From positions 31,541,836 to 31,605,835 of the forward strand of contig OZ038433.1 of the NCBI GenBank assembly GCA_964036275.1: DNA of 64,000 nt. The letters run 5' to 3'. Under the pieces are notes generated by a model. That model was not told the DNA's origin. It saw only the letters and a list, made by a program, of their open reading frames with translations, and ran no database searches. This DNA comes from Litoditis marina. Taxonomy: Eukaryota > Nematoda > Chromadorea > Rhabditida > Rhabditidae. Positions 34,701-48,100 of the stretch are shown piece after piece (position 1 is the stretch's first letter; every line of letters begins with the position of its first letter). Both the position numbers and the translations under genes were made by a program.

Positions 34701-37700
34701 ACTGCTTTATTAGAGGAAAGACTGACTATTCCGTGAATTATGCCGAAATTCACCCCCAAGAAGAACCGTGCTTCTCTGGGTCTAGCGCTATTCGGACAAT
34801 AATTGCTTGGTTGTCTCTCTCTCCGCAATCGTCCGAATCGCCTAACTCTTCGTCCGAATATTTAGCCAACATGGTTGAAATATGATTCCAGATTCCATTA
34901 TGTCATATAAGCCACTAGCATCAAACGGATGTTTTGAGATAATAACCAGAAATCTTCTAGCAATACAGTGAAAAAGTCCATTTTGCGAACGTTTCATTGA
35001 AAAACTATAGAAAAAGTTCACCTCTACGACAGTTCCGAATTTACGAACAAGACGCTGCAGTTTCGGAAGATTACATCCTTCTGGAAGATTATCCTGAACA
35101 CAGAGGTTAGAGGAGACAACATGATACATAATACAGAGAAAGCACTATCAACTACATACTACAAAAATAATACGTAATTAAGAGAAACTTTTATGGAAAT
35201 ACTCCAATCCATTTTATCAATTCCATGAGATGAGGTCTCGGAATCGAATTAAACCAGAGTAACAGAAACCAGAATCAAACACTTATTTCATTTTGTCCCT
35301 TTGTGATTGACTATGAAACACACTAATATGTTGTTGTGCCCTACCTGAACCGTTAACTAAACTCGAATACAATATGTTTGATCAAATTCCCTTTTGAGAA
35401 AAAAAATGAGTGTGAATTGTGTTTGTTTTAGAATTTAGATTAACTTTTGCCAGGAGGCGAAATGATATCAATTTGAATTAACGAAATTGCCCCCTTCTTC
35501 AGCTTCACATAAGCAGTTAAGAACCCGATTATGAGAGATGGTTCTCAGAACTGAACTCACCAAATAGACTGTAGATTCGGCGACCGTACTCTCCAGTGGT
35601 ACAAATGAGACCATTAATCTATTATCACATTGAGCTATTTTGAACACAGTCGTCATATTAGAAATGGCCACTATGGCCTGAGGACGAAGAGCACCCAGCT
35701 GAAATTATGAACCTGTAAAATCTCACTAATCTTGGAAAAGCCACCCACTAGAATAGAACAACAAAGTGACAGACTTACATGGAAAGTCACTTTTAGATAA
35801 GTTCGAACGTAGGGCGACTTTGTGGGATGGTTAAATGATAAACCCGAATTTCTTCAAAATCGGGATTTCAATCTACCTCAATTCTAATAGTTTTCGAACT
35901 TTATTATTGAAAACCTTTTTTCCTCCGTTTCCGACCTGTTTTTCAGTTTAGTCATACAGATGAAACTCCCGATGTCCATCAAATTTTTGTGCACAACAGG
36001 GTCGGCTTGTGTATGGATGAGTTTGACAAAGAATTAGGCTTTGGGCTCCTTTCGACTGACTGTCTTAGTTGTCAACACTGTGAAATCGGTGACAAATACA
36101 AAACTTAGAACACTAGGCAAGTAACTCACATAAAAAATGGAGAACTGTACCAACAAAAAGTTTCTTACCTTCTCCACGGGCAGTTTCAGACATCTACACA
36201 CATCAATGAACGGTGCATCTGAAAATACCAGAAATCAAACCCCGCAAGCAGGCTGAACCTGCGCCAGAAACCCAGCATAGAATGAGAACATTCACATCAA
36301 CATTCAACATCAACATTAAGTAATATGTTGAATCCCAAACTGTGCACCACTACCCTAGTCTGACCTATTCCCTCTTTATTCGACTTACAGACCAGGAAAA
36401 ACCTGGCCACACACCAGCATACCCTAAATGCCTCAGAGTTGTGACTTCTTCAAACAGGGGGGTTTTGCCCTCCTCCTCAGCCATTATAAGGGGGTTTTGC
36501 CCTAAATTCAGAAAATCGCTAAATCAGACAATTTTGGAGGGGGGGGGGGGGGGTTTGCCCAAATCTTCGGACCAAAAACAGGGGGGTTTTCTCAAAACGC
36601 TGAGCATTTAGGGTATGCACACCAGGAAAGTTCTCCATATAGCCAAAAAGGGCTCTCTTTTTGCCAGTATGGAGAAAATGAGCCTATGTTGAATTCCAAT
36701 AGTTGAATTCAAAATCATAAAGTTAGCACACTTGAGTCGAAAAAAGATTTACGGTTTTGTAAGATAGTAACAACGAAACATACTGGTACTGGCAACGTGG
36801 CACACACTAATAAGTAATAAGGTGTGACTGATCTACAAAAAATAATCCGCTTTCGAAAAAAAACACGTCGAAATTTACAACATTGCATGAAAATCACTCA
36901 CGAGGAACCCCATCATCGTTTACATCAGTGAAGAGATGCGAAATGGGCGAAGGTGACAATCGTAGCGCTTTCTCAATCTGAAAAAAAACGAACCAGTTGG
37001 CAGTTACCAACCACAAAAGGATATAACTGCAGAACTAGGTCTAATTCTTATTTTAATTGAACAAATTTTGAGAGCTGCACTAAGATAGGATAGAGGTTAT
37101 TGAATACAACATATCAGGATGAGGTAATCCAACGTAGTACAATGTACTACTTCACTACGTGGTCTGCAGTCTTCTGCGAGCATACACCAGTAGTAGTAAT
37201 TCCCGACTATTCGACGAGGAGTACTCCGGTTTTAGATTGGAACACGTGGAAATTGATGATTTTTCATCGAAATTATACAGATTTTTTCGTTTTTGGCAGA
37301 AAAGTAGACAGTTTTTCGAATAATTCACTCTGGCATGGCTACGAGTAGACAATGAATTGAATCTGGTCAAATTATACAGGTGACCTGGTTTTTGGAACTC
37401 TTTTTCAGGGCAACTGAGTAACTACCCGTCTTCACTTCAATGCAGGCTCAGAAACCGGTGCATATTCTAAACAACCTCAAACTAGGTGAGGTTGTCAAAA
37501 ACGTAAGTTAGATGAGGAATTTGCCAATAAATAGTGAATAATATGTTCAAAAATGAAAACACACCTCTGTCCGCACAACGTTTCTCAATCCCTTGGTACG
37601 CGGCCTCTTTCTTTTTGCAGTTTTCCCACTGATCTTGCTGGAGTCTTCCGATTCGACAAGTTTCGTTTTCTTTTTGAGGGTACCAGTTTCTGGTCCCCCA

Positions 37701-37753
37701 GACCGCCGTCGTTTGCCCAACAAAGTGGTTCCATCAGAAGTGGAGCCCACCAT
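31716..37753 (-). CDS. LARP7-like La-module RNA-binding protein lacking a recognisable xRRM
   Basis: Exons in order: 37565-37753, 36902-36977, 36169-36218, 35561-35698, 35022-35093, 34432-34560, 34151-34245, 33508-33665, 33265-33306, 33061-33199, 32587-32676, 32044-32152 and 31716-31772, giving 447 residues in consistent phase. A basic N-terminus (GKRRRSGG, TAKRKRPR) precedes a divergent La motif (~63-150; DVNDDGVPHAPFIDVCRCLK). RRM1 follows (YLDNLPEGCNLPKLQRLVRKF, then AKSFAFVQF), with the LP and PR spacing of LARP7. After basic linkers, LRYRELRQDYLNLQKKSK resembles the patch before the xRRM in vertebrate LARP7. The protein then stops after WIVDYRDAVWSVKKA. LARP7 binds 7SK or U6 snRNA in other animals; that role here is inference. 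Weakest junctions: the 33265-33306 exon (TTAAG acceptor) and the 32676 to 32152 join. Confidence 0.75.
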
Positions 37754-37858
37754 AAACGAGTAGTTTCTAAATTAACTAAAGATAAATGAAAAACTACAAC
37801 ACTGCAACGATATATGAGAGTGTGAAATGAGAATGAACCCGAGAAAATAATTCGAAAA

Positions 37859-38005
37859 ATGAGTTCGATTTTCCTGTTACTGGTGGTTCATTGCGTACAG
37901 ACGCCTCAAATGATGCGATTGGAGCGCGATTGTGTGAAACAGCTGATCTCAGTTAGTAAACAATTTGCCTTCCAGGGAGAAATCACACCAGCAGATACCA
38001 AGTAA
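37859..38005 (+). CDS. Tiny ORF with signal peptide (48 aa), hypothetical
   Basis: A 48-residue ORF starting MSSIFLLLVVHCVQTPQMM, with a clear hydrophobic signal-like N-terminus, one cysteine after it, and AATAAA only seven bases after the TAA stop. It starts about 105 bp from the divergent LARP7-like start, so they may share a promoter. An alternative is splicing at GTAAAA inside the last codon to an acceptor near 38,067, which would add about 13 residues (TYSISEKRIREH). I recognise no family. It may be a short secreted peptide or the start of a longer gene. Confidence 0.35.
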   Translation: MSSIFLLLVVHCVQTPQMMRLERDCVKQLISVSKQFAFQGEITPADTK

Positions 38006-38135
38006 AATATGAATAAAAGTGGTTGATGGTAAGTCTGAGATAAAGTTCGCACATTAACTGTTCTAGAAACCTACTCTATATCAGAAAAAAGAATTCGGGA
38101 ACATTGACTTTTTACCTTTCTGAATTTGTATTGCG

Positions 38136-38470
38136 TTTGGGGAATTGTAGTTTGACCCCCCCACCGGGGGGTTATAATTCAATTTATCACCTGCAATACA
38201 AAAGTTTGAGGGTGGGGGATAAAAAGTAAACATTTCCGGTTTTGAAGTTCAGCCCCCACTCGTTGAAGTTTGACCCCCCCCCCCCACCATTGAAGTTCTA
38301 CCCCCCGCCGACCCAAGTGGGGGGTAAATAGTAAATGTCGAAGTAATTTTGACCCCCCCCCCCTCCTCTCCTAGATTTTCAGGTTTTTGCTTGGGTGTTG
38401 GGGTTGGCCGAAGTAAGTGTTACGGAGAGGACTCAACTAAAGTGGGGGGCGATACTTCAATTTTCCCAAG
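38136..38470 (-). repeat. Homopolymer-rich dispersed repeat, copy 2 (inverted relative to 15.5 kb)
   Basis: The reverse complement of the 15,484-15,800 element, with the same order of G/C runs and linker words (GGTAAATAGTAAATGTCGAA, TTTATCACCTGCAATACAA). Run lengths differ between the copies, as expected for unstable homopolymers. Confidence 0.75.
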
Positions 38471-39159
38471 AATTCTTACATCTACCAAATATTAGAAAGG
38501 CATCTCACAAATATTCAAAGTCTGAGTAAACCAAAACAAACAGGTTGATTAAATAGAATTTAGTGAGAATCAGTGGGTCGATCTCATCTCATTAGAAACA
38601 AACTCGAACCACATTTGGGCTGACATAGGTGGAAACGAACCAAGTCAACTAATGAATGCTGAAGTTGATCGACTACGTAACGTTGATCATATCAGGGGTC
38701 GGTTCGGTTTCGTCTCGGCTTGAATACGCAAGTGGTTCGGTTACTTACCGAACCAACGGGTTCGATTTCGCGGTTTTGGTTCGGGAAGAAATTTACCCGA
38801 ATGAGAAAAAATTCATTAAAAAAAAGTTGGGAGCATGGACAGAAACGATGAAGTAGATTAATCTTATTTGGAAAAGAGTTTAATGAGCAATAATAACGCA
38901 GAAATAAGAATCAAATAAAAAAGTTTAAAAAAAAAAAGTTGATTAAAATCTTTTTAGGTACGGTATCACCGGATTTTCGCGAGCACGTCTCCGATTTGAA
39001 TTTCGCGCCCTCGAACCGTATTTTGATCTACTGCCGGGCGCGCCTTTTCTTCTCGAAGTCAAGCAAATGTTGTCCTAAAAAATCATTCGTGGTACTCGCT
39101 CACACGTGTCTCTCTCATCTCACCCGACTTATCTGTCCTAACACGTCTACCCCGGGACG
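38471..39159. other. cbd-1: Upstream region of cbd-1
   Basis: A repeat of GGTTCGGTTTCG and GGTTCGGTTACTTACCGAACC words lies at 38.70-38.80 kb, and a GC-richer block at 38.96-39.06 kb. An ORF crossing this block has no start or splice context and resembles no protein. It should hold the germline promoter of cbd-1, but no element is identifiable. Confidence 0.4.
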
Positions 39160-42100
39160 ATGAGGATATTCACTGCCTTTCTGGCATTAATAACAGGTAT
39201 GCCAATGATTTTTCCTTTTTTTTTGCAGTAACTAGTGTTTTCATAGTTAAAATGATAGGTTCCTAACCTTTAGTGACTGTTTTGATCGCTAGAAAGAACC
39301 GTGAACCTGTGCTTGTGTCTTTTTAGAATCTCCTGCGATTAGCAGTGGCTGTATGTTTCATTCAGAATACTAGTTTCTGTTCTCCCCTCTGTAATTTGTT
39401 CTCTTTCAGTGGTCCACTCCAAATATGGGCATATCGCAGCTGACGACAACTCCCAAGTAGAAGATAACTTGCACTCGTTCGATTGTACCGGTAGAACTGA
39501 TGGTAACTATGCGGATGGCTGTTCTACCGACTACGTGTCCTGTGTCGCTGGTTTCGCGTATCCCTTCGTGTGTCCTGCTGGTCTTCTCTTCGATCCTACC
39601 CAGGACAAGTGCGACTACCCGGACCTGTGCGGGAAACCTCGTGATGCTACCAGCACTACTACCAGTACCACCACAGCTCCTCCCACTACCAGATGGGTAG
39701 AGACGCCGGTTATCGGATATGGTCCGACTCAGAATTTGGTCGACCTTGTTGGTGCGTTACTCTTCCCACTCTTTGTTCACTCACTCTCTTTTTATCTCTT
39801 ATTTCTCATTCTTTTTCTATCTATATATCTCTCTCGATTAGAGACTCCTAATTGATTCGTTTACATCTTATTGCTTTGAAGTACCTATAAATATAGCCCT
39901 CGTCATGGCCTATTCTAAAACTTGTTGCCTGGTTTGCTCTATGGTTCTTTTAGTCACTTGTGTACAGTGTAGATTATGTGTGTAAGTGTCAGCCTAATTA
40001 TACAATAACTTTATGTCTTGTAAGTTGTTGCTATCAATGTTTAATCGCTCCCTTTACAGACTGTACCACCCTTTCTGACGGATTCTACTCGAAGGGCTGT
40101 TCTCCCTCGTACACCGTGTGCTCATTCGGTACATCTACGGCTGTCAACTGTCCCGAGGGTCTTCTTTTCGACCAGAGAACATCTTCCTGCGAGTTCCGCG
40201 AACTTTGCGGTCGAGAAGTACCGGAAGCTACAACGTCATCCTATTCGCCGCCATCTACTACCATCTCCTACGGAACTACGCTTCAACAAGATTTGTCTTC
40301 TTCACGTACGTTTATTTTATATCATTGGGATGGTTTTCATGCAAAATTAGAAAGTTCGGGGTGTTTGAATGGAAATTTGCTACGGTGCGGCTGCCATTTT
40401 TGTAATTGTGGGATGATGGTTACTGATCAGTTCCTTTCTTGCTTATTCTTTCTCGAAGAGCGTGTTTTAGGAAATTTTCTCGGTCATTTGTAGTTCAATT
40501 TGATTTTAAGATTCGGTTTCATAACGGTTTCCATTCCAGATGCGTGTATTGGCAAAGATGACGGTGACTACTCTATTGGCTGTGTGAATGAGTTCGTGCA
40601 GTGTGTGGCTGGTATTTCGTATACTCGCTACTGTCCGGCCGGTCTAGTCTTCAATCAACTGAATGGACATTGCGACTACTCCTGCGAAGCGCGGGAACCT
40701 ACCAGCACCACTCCTGTCACCACAACAACTTTCGGTTGGTTCTGGCTATTTAGGGCGTATGGGTGTTCTTACTGCGCCTGAATGCTGACATTTGGTGTGT
40801 TTGGTGTTTCTCACACTTTTAGTAGGCCTTTCCAGTCTTGCTCACCACAGTCTCATTCGTTTAGTTTGTGTTAACGTGAGAACGTGAAGTGTGGTTTTAG
40901 CAAAAGTTTGGATTGGGATGGCCAGATCAGATAATCTTTAACTTCAAACATTGATTTTTTTAGCTAATGCTGCTTGCGTTACAGAAACAACACCGTACTG
41001 GACTACTCCGAGCACTACTCAATCCTGGACCTCACCTAGTACCACTCAGTCCTACTGGACATCGCCTAGTACCACTCAATCCTACTGGACCACCCCGAGC
41101 ACTACCCAGTCCTACTGGACATCTCCTGTGAGTACTACCGCAGCCAGTCCTCCTTCCACCACCTTCTCTGGTGTCTGCACTTCTGGAGATACCTCGACAG
41201 TTGGAGACTGCTCGTCTAAGTTCCGTCGTTGCAGGTATGCTTTTGTGTTCGTGCCCCAGTAAAGTTGCCCGAAAAAAGAATGAAAGAGTCTTATTTTTGC
41301 TACACCACTTCACGTGTTTAATTGTGTATTTAACGTAGTAAAAGCTACTGTTTTCTATCCTTTTCCTACCAGCTTCTTTCTAGGGCCGGCCAATGGGTTA
41401 CTGCTCGGTGTCCCTCGGTGACGGTTTTCGATGAATCGATTGGCTTGTGCGTGTACGATATGCCTCGCTGCAACACCGGACTTGGACCCAAGATTCCCAA
41501 GAAGGATGATAAGGTAGTTAGATATCAAGGTAGTTAGATATCAAGCAGGGTGTATGAAATAAACATCGTTAGAATAGTAACATTTTCTGAATAAAGGGGT
41601 AAGGGTGCACTTATTATACACTTTCTAACTTTGTGTGTGTTCGCTTTCTCGTCCTCGCAGCTGGTTGCTCACCCAACTATCTTGTGTCACAATGCATGTA
41701 TATATCATGTTTCTGCGGAGGGAACAAAGTGTAGTTTGTATTAGGTAACCACTGTTGCGTTATTCTATATCATAGTTTGTACGTATTTAGTTTCTAGCCT
41801 AATCTTTCCAGCCGAGCTACTCGTATCCTACAGCTGCTCCCACGTACTATGCTCCAGTTCCCCAGTACCAGCCCATCTACCGATCGTATGCTCCTCGCAT
41901 TTCCAACCCCTTCTTCGCCCTTCGTCGCGGTTCTCATCACAGACGTCATTCTGGTTCCAACGAACACCATGGAAAGCGTCGTCATTCTAAAGGTTGGTTT
42001 GGTCATACACATCACTCATTCGAAGCTGATGTGGTTGTGGGAAGGAAAACATCCTAACTACTTTATTTGGCCGTTTAGTTAGTGTTTCTACAACTTTGGC

Positions 42101-45100
42101 CGTTTTGTAGAATTAGCTGTTGTTGTGCTCGTCCTCATCAGTCAGTATTTCCACAGGCGTGACCTTGCCTACTCAGCTGAATTTTGAACGACGGCTTGTT
42201 TGGGTGATTTTGTTTTGTCAAAACTTGACTACAAAATTATGGGTTCTAAGTCTTACATTTGAATTGCAGGACCAAGAATCGCGAAGGGAAAGCTTCGGTA
42301 CGCGCCGCGTCCGATTAAGATGCGCGGACGTGCCGAGCGTATCGCGGATCCTTTTGATGGTCACCACAGCCGCTACATCTATGGATCGTTCCGCGACACC
42401 TTCCCTCGAAGTTACAGAAAGAAGGAAAGAAGAGCCAAGTCGGATTCGTCATTGGACGAGGATTCTGCTTCTGAGGAGGGCAGGGAAAAGGTTGGTATAT
42501 GCCTTTTTTCTGTTTCTTGTTAACGTGTTTGTTCGACGTGTTAACGTGTTGTTTCTCAAGCCCACCGGTAACTTGTGACTATTCTACAAAAAGCGCCTGT
42601 TTTTCGATTAAAATACGGGAAAATACACATTTTTATGTATTGTGAGTAGAAGCCCTCTTTCTACTATCTTCCTAATTTCAGCACACTACGCACAAGCCTA
42701 AGGTTACGCCCGCTGGCACTCCCGAAGTACCCTCTGTCAATATCGCTACGACGCTGGCTCCAGAAATCTCTTCTGATTCTACACCCGTTGACGACACCAC
42801 CGAAGCTGTCACTGAGGCCACAGTATCTTCGAGCTCTGAACGGACTACCACAACCACATCTACTACTACTACAACCACCACCACCACACCTTCCATCGTT
42901 TCTGCTAATGACGACGTTGTATCTTCGAAATTTGCCGCCGTACCCTATGCTGACGCTGAAGTGACTAATGAGTCATCAGAATCGGAAGCTGAAAAGATCA
43001 AGCCAGTTCCAGACGTGGACGATCAAGTGGCGCCATTTGAGGATCCTAGTGAAGAAGCTGCTATGGAGGATGAGGTGAGAAGATAGTCGTCTTAGCTCAT
43101 TCATCACTAATCTTCTCATTGATTTTGGTTGAACTTTCGGCTTAATGTTTGGATTCGCTCATGTATATCACAGGTTTCTATCGTGAAAAGTATCCGTACC
43201 CATGTTTAGATACAGATGGCAGCGAAATCTATCTTCACATTAAATTTGTATAAGTTTATGTATACATAGTGATAATTTGCGGTTCATGCTATGATAATTT
43301 GTTATTCAGAGCTCTGGTGAGGAAGCCGACCTAACTAATCTGGGCGACAATACTGCTGCTGATCCTATTTCTGAGGACGAATCCGTTTCCCCATATTCGG
43401 ACGAGTATGATTCAGCAGAATGGGTTACACCGGTGAGTCCCGTTTTTACATTTATTTTACGTTCCACGTTTATTTTACGTATGTCATTCATTGTTCACTC
43501 TGAGCCTGGCTCTCAGTTAAGCGGGTGTGTTCGGTTTTGTTTGGTATTCTAGAATGAGATAATTCACACATCAAGAAGTTGTAACTATTGCACAGAAAGG
43601 AAGCCGTTTTTCGATTCATATTGGTAGAAATCAACGAAACGAATTTCCATCGATATTGGCGATCATGATTGTGTGGCTATTCAGCAATGCTAGATGAAAT
43701 TATGTTGTTTGTGACTATTGGACAAAGCGTTGAATTCAAATATGCATCGATATTGCCGAAAAGTAGTCTTTATATATTTTGTGGCTATTCAGCTAATTTT
43801 ACTGGTGTGTGTTTTTAGGAGGAAGAAGATGTGTATGCGGACCCTACTTGGGATTCCAAAGTTGGATCTCGTCGTAAGAGAAGTTATGCTTCGTCCGCCC
43901 CCTCTTCCCCATATACGAACGAATTGTGCTCGGCCAGTCAGGCTGGATCTCTGGTGGCTTTAGGATTCTGTCGACAGGACTTCGTGTACTGCCGTGCTAG
44001 CGGGACGCAAGTGGTGAGCAGTTGATTCTCTTTTTTGGAAATATCGCGAAAATCTGCACATTCTTGGCAAATTCATGAAAATTGGACTGGTTTCTGTGAG
44101 TTGTAGCACTGTTTCATGCTATGCTATTGTATGTTGCAGCTTTTCCCCGTTTGAAAAACTTTTAGAAAAAGAAAGTTTTGAACACGTTTACGTTTGGAAA
44201 AAAGTGAATTGTTTCAGCTGGCTGCCTGCCCAGTGGGAGAACTGTATGATGGTGCTATGAACCGCTGTACTTCTACTGATCGTTGTGGCGAACCTGTGGG
44301 ATCTCTACCTTCGGCTCAAGAACAAGCAGCCATTTCTGTGGCTCAGCCCTCTGAACAGACTGGTTAGTTTTTGCAACTGTCAACTTGTAGGGACTTGACC
44401 GTAGCTTGATTCTGATTCTGTTAATCTCGCCAGTTTAGGAAACATAGTCAGGGGTGTTGCGTCTCGAAAGTGCGTTTTTAGCGTTGCGAAAGAGTTTTGT
44501 GTCATTTCCATATTTTTATGAACCAGTCAAATACACGTTTGTATTGTTGTGAACGAATAACCTGAGACATGTTTAGTAACATTTGTTTGTAGTTCTCCTG
44601 CCTGCCTCTGACAACGTGTTGCCGCTGGGAGTATCTACCACCATAGCTGGACCTTCGTCAGGTTCTGAAACAGGTAATAATTGTGTTCTCCATTAGCCTT
44701 CTAATAATGTACTAGTAATCTTAGGGAACCCTGTGGTACTTTACTCATAGAATTACACAATTACTCTGCGGCATAATTCAGTATTTTATTACTTCATTCA
44801 TAATTCTTGCTAGTAAAAGTCGGAACGGGCCACCTTTTCGCCAAAAACACTTTCAATTTAATTTATTTTCACGTGTTCTAAAATGTGAAATATCTAAATA
44901 CTTTCCGTCTAATAATCGTATTATTACTTATGTACGAAATTACAGGTGCTTCCTACCACCATTTCGATGCGTGTGACGGTCGTGTGGATGGTCCCCTGTC
45001 CCTCGGGTGTTCTGTCAACTATCTGGTGTGTTCTGGTGGGCGGGGCGTCGAGCGCGTCTGTCCCCAGGGTCTGGTATTTGACGAGGGACGTGCCCTGTGC

Positions 45101-48100
45101 GACTACAGACAGTTGGTTGCAGCATGTGGAGGGAGTCCTGCTGGTGAGATTCTTATAGCCATTTTAGAGGTAGCTAGAAAGAAGTTTCTTTGATAACTTA
45201 TATGCTGATCTAATCACCGCGGAAAGTAGACTATAAAACTATAGTAAGTGGTGCTATGAGTTTGTACTATGAGTTTGTTGGTTTGTTTCCGCATCGCAAT
45301 CATACCCCAGTAAGTTGGTCCGAATAGTCAGAAAACTCCGAAAAACGGGCTACTTTTTCGCCAAAAACGAAGAAATATGTATCTAAATGTTTACGTTCGA
45401 AGCAAAACTTACTGGTGTTTGATCGCAATAAGTAGGTTCCACACTTTCGGGGGAGAACGAATGGATAATGGTCAGTTTGTTCATCGGTATGCTCTCCCTA
45501 GTTTTCTCGATGTAATCCTTATATCTTTGCAGCGGACGTAGTGCACGTGTTGCCGGAAGCTGCCGGCTACTGGCCGGCCAGTTCTACTGCTGCGTCTCCC
45601 TCAGCTCGTCCTTACGTGCCCGCAGTTAATCGACCTGCTTCTGACGGCCAGTCTACTGTTGCCACTCCCTATCAGCCAAGACCTACTGCACCTGCTCAAG
45701 CTGAAAATGTCGTGGACGCTGGTTAGTTGTTACCTTCTAGCTTAAAAGGGGACTGAAAGGAAAGTTTATATGCTCAAGAGAAACTGACATATACCTTTTT
45801 TTGACTCAAAGTAACAAACCTAATTTGCATACGGTTCACGTGTTTTCGTCTATTTTGGCGCGGCGCAACAGAGGTACCCCGGGGTAGGGGTGCTGAGGTA
45901 CCCCGGGGTAGCTAAACTAGCTTTCCATTCTGCCCTCCTTCAACGTAAAGGAACTCGTACTTCAGTAACGTTGAGCCGGAAATTCTGAAAACGATTTCTT
46001 CTTGTAAAATAGTCTCACCTTATTGGTTTATGTACGAAATAGCAGACTTTGTGGCTAGTCTCTTGCCTATCGATCATTTGTGACTGCTTAACATCCCGGG
46101 AAGTTTCACCGATCTTTTCAGAAATCTGTTCTGGTGTATCTGATGGGCTCTTGGCTAAGTCTTCTTGCTCGAGCTCGTACGTCTACTGTTTGGATGGGCA
46201 ATTGGCTGGTACCATGGACTGTCCTCGTGGTTTAATCTATGAGGGAACTCTGCAACAGTGTCTGAGGGAGGAAGAGGTAATTTCGACTTTTAGATTCTGA
46301 TAGTTTGATAAATGATTCAGGAAAATTGTAGTTGAATCGAAGCCTGATTGGCTCTACAGCGTGAGAGTGACTACCGATATTTTCTTACTTCTCAAAAAGT
46401 TTACTTGGGTGCTCTTGAAAATTGTTGTGCTATTCGAGAGGTTAGAGAATAAGTTAAAAACTGTATAATAATTTTCTATTTAGGTTTCTGGCTGCTCAAC
46501 TGGATCTACCCCCTATCGTCCATCAGTTAGTACCGTACCTGTCATGGCCAAAAAGACTGACCAGATTACCGATAATACCAGTTAGTTTCTTTTCGATTTT
46601 CATTATCTTTCGACTCTTTCGACCTTTCGAGTATGGTTCTAGTTAGTTTTTTGTGTTTTGTCACCTTTCACCGAAACGATTTCTCGCTGACTTCATATGT
46701 AGTCAGACGTTTACAATACTCTCTGAATTCTGGGTGACCTAACGAAAAATGGTGTAAATATCTATTTTTGGGTGATCAAAATGATTTTTTTGGTTCAAAA
46801 TCCAGATAATCACCCAATTTCGACGAATTTTTGGGTGATTATATGCATTTTTGGAGTTTTTTAATGAATTTTGGGTGCCCAAAGTTCAGACGTCGTCTAG
46901 GGTTGTATACGTCTGTATGTAGTAAGAAGCGGCTTGATTTCGTTCGCTGTTAGGACTGTTTGTAACTTTTTGTAGAAAAAACGTTTAAAACATCGTTAAA
47001 CGAAAACGATTATGTGGTCCAATCGCAAAGCTTCAGTCCATTCCAAAACTGTCCATTTTTCAATTGCAGTTTAAAGGACCACGGGATTGGTCCACATTAT
47101 CATACTTTTCTTGCAGGCTCAGAAGACGCTAGTGCAGTACCCGCCTACCCCCAGGCAGCCGAGAACGAGCCCTTCTATCCGGCAGAAGTTCCCGAAAACC
47201 ACTCTAAGAACTGTGCCAGTGGTGCCTTTGCCATTGAAGACTGCTCGCCAAAGTACACCATCTGCTCGAATGGCGTCGATCACGGTGTGTTTATGTTTAT
47301 TAAGTTATTGATTTTCCTCGAACTTGTTTCGTGTTTTTGATGCGAAATCTGTGTTTTTACTATTTGCTGTTGTTATTAGTGATAGCTTCATTGTTGAGCC
47401 TGTCGATAAATGCAGATTCAGTTGATTGCGTTATGGAAATCAAAATTTTTCGAATTTATTATCAATTGTTCAACTTAAAACTGTTTTTGTTTACTATTCA
47501 CCATGTTTTTTTACTATTCACTATTGAAATTACTCATCGCTTTTGCTGTAGCCTGATAGTAGTTGTAGATTCACTGCATTTTTGAAATGGAGAGTGGTTT
47601 TAGTTCATTTGTTCATTTCTTCAATGTTCATTTGTTGCAGTTCTTTCGTGCGCCGCCCCATTGGTCTTCAGCAGGGCGAGTCGTTCTTGCGAGTTCAAGG
47701 AGTTTGTCGCTGAGTGTTCTCCCAAGCAGGCTGTCACCACTACTACGTCACTTCCGGTGACAGCGGCTTCTACCGCCGCATCGCAGGTGAATTGAGTTTT
47801 GTTAGTTCAATAGAATTACGTTTATATTCGTTTTATAATCTAAAACTTTACGATATTCATAATCTAAAACTTCTTCTTCTTCTATGTTTGTGAACGTATA
47901 ATTTTGAAGAATAACCAAGATACTTTTTAATTCTTGTTCTCTTTCGGCTATTTTGAGGGTGGGATGTAAACTTATGAAACAAAAACAAATTTCAAATTGC
48001 GACTTCATAATATGTGATAGGATTTGATGCCTTGGCCATGTAGTGTTCCGTTTATTAGTTTAAGTTGTCTTACTTTTCCTATTTCAGCCATTCACCCAAT

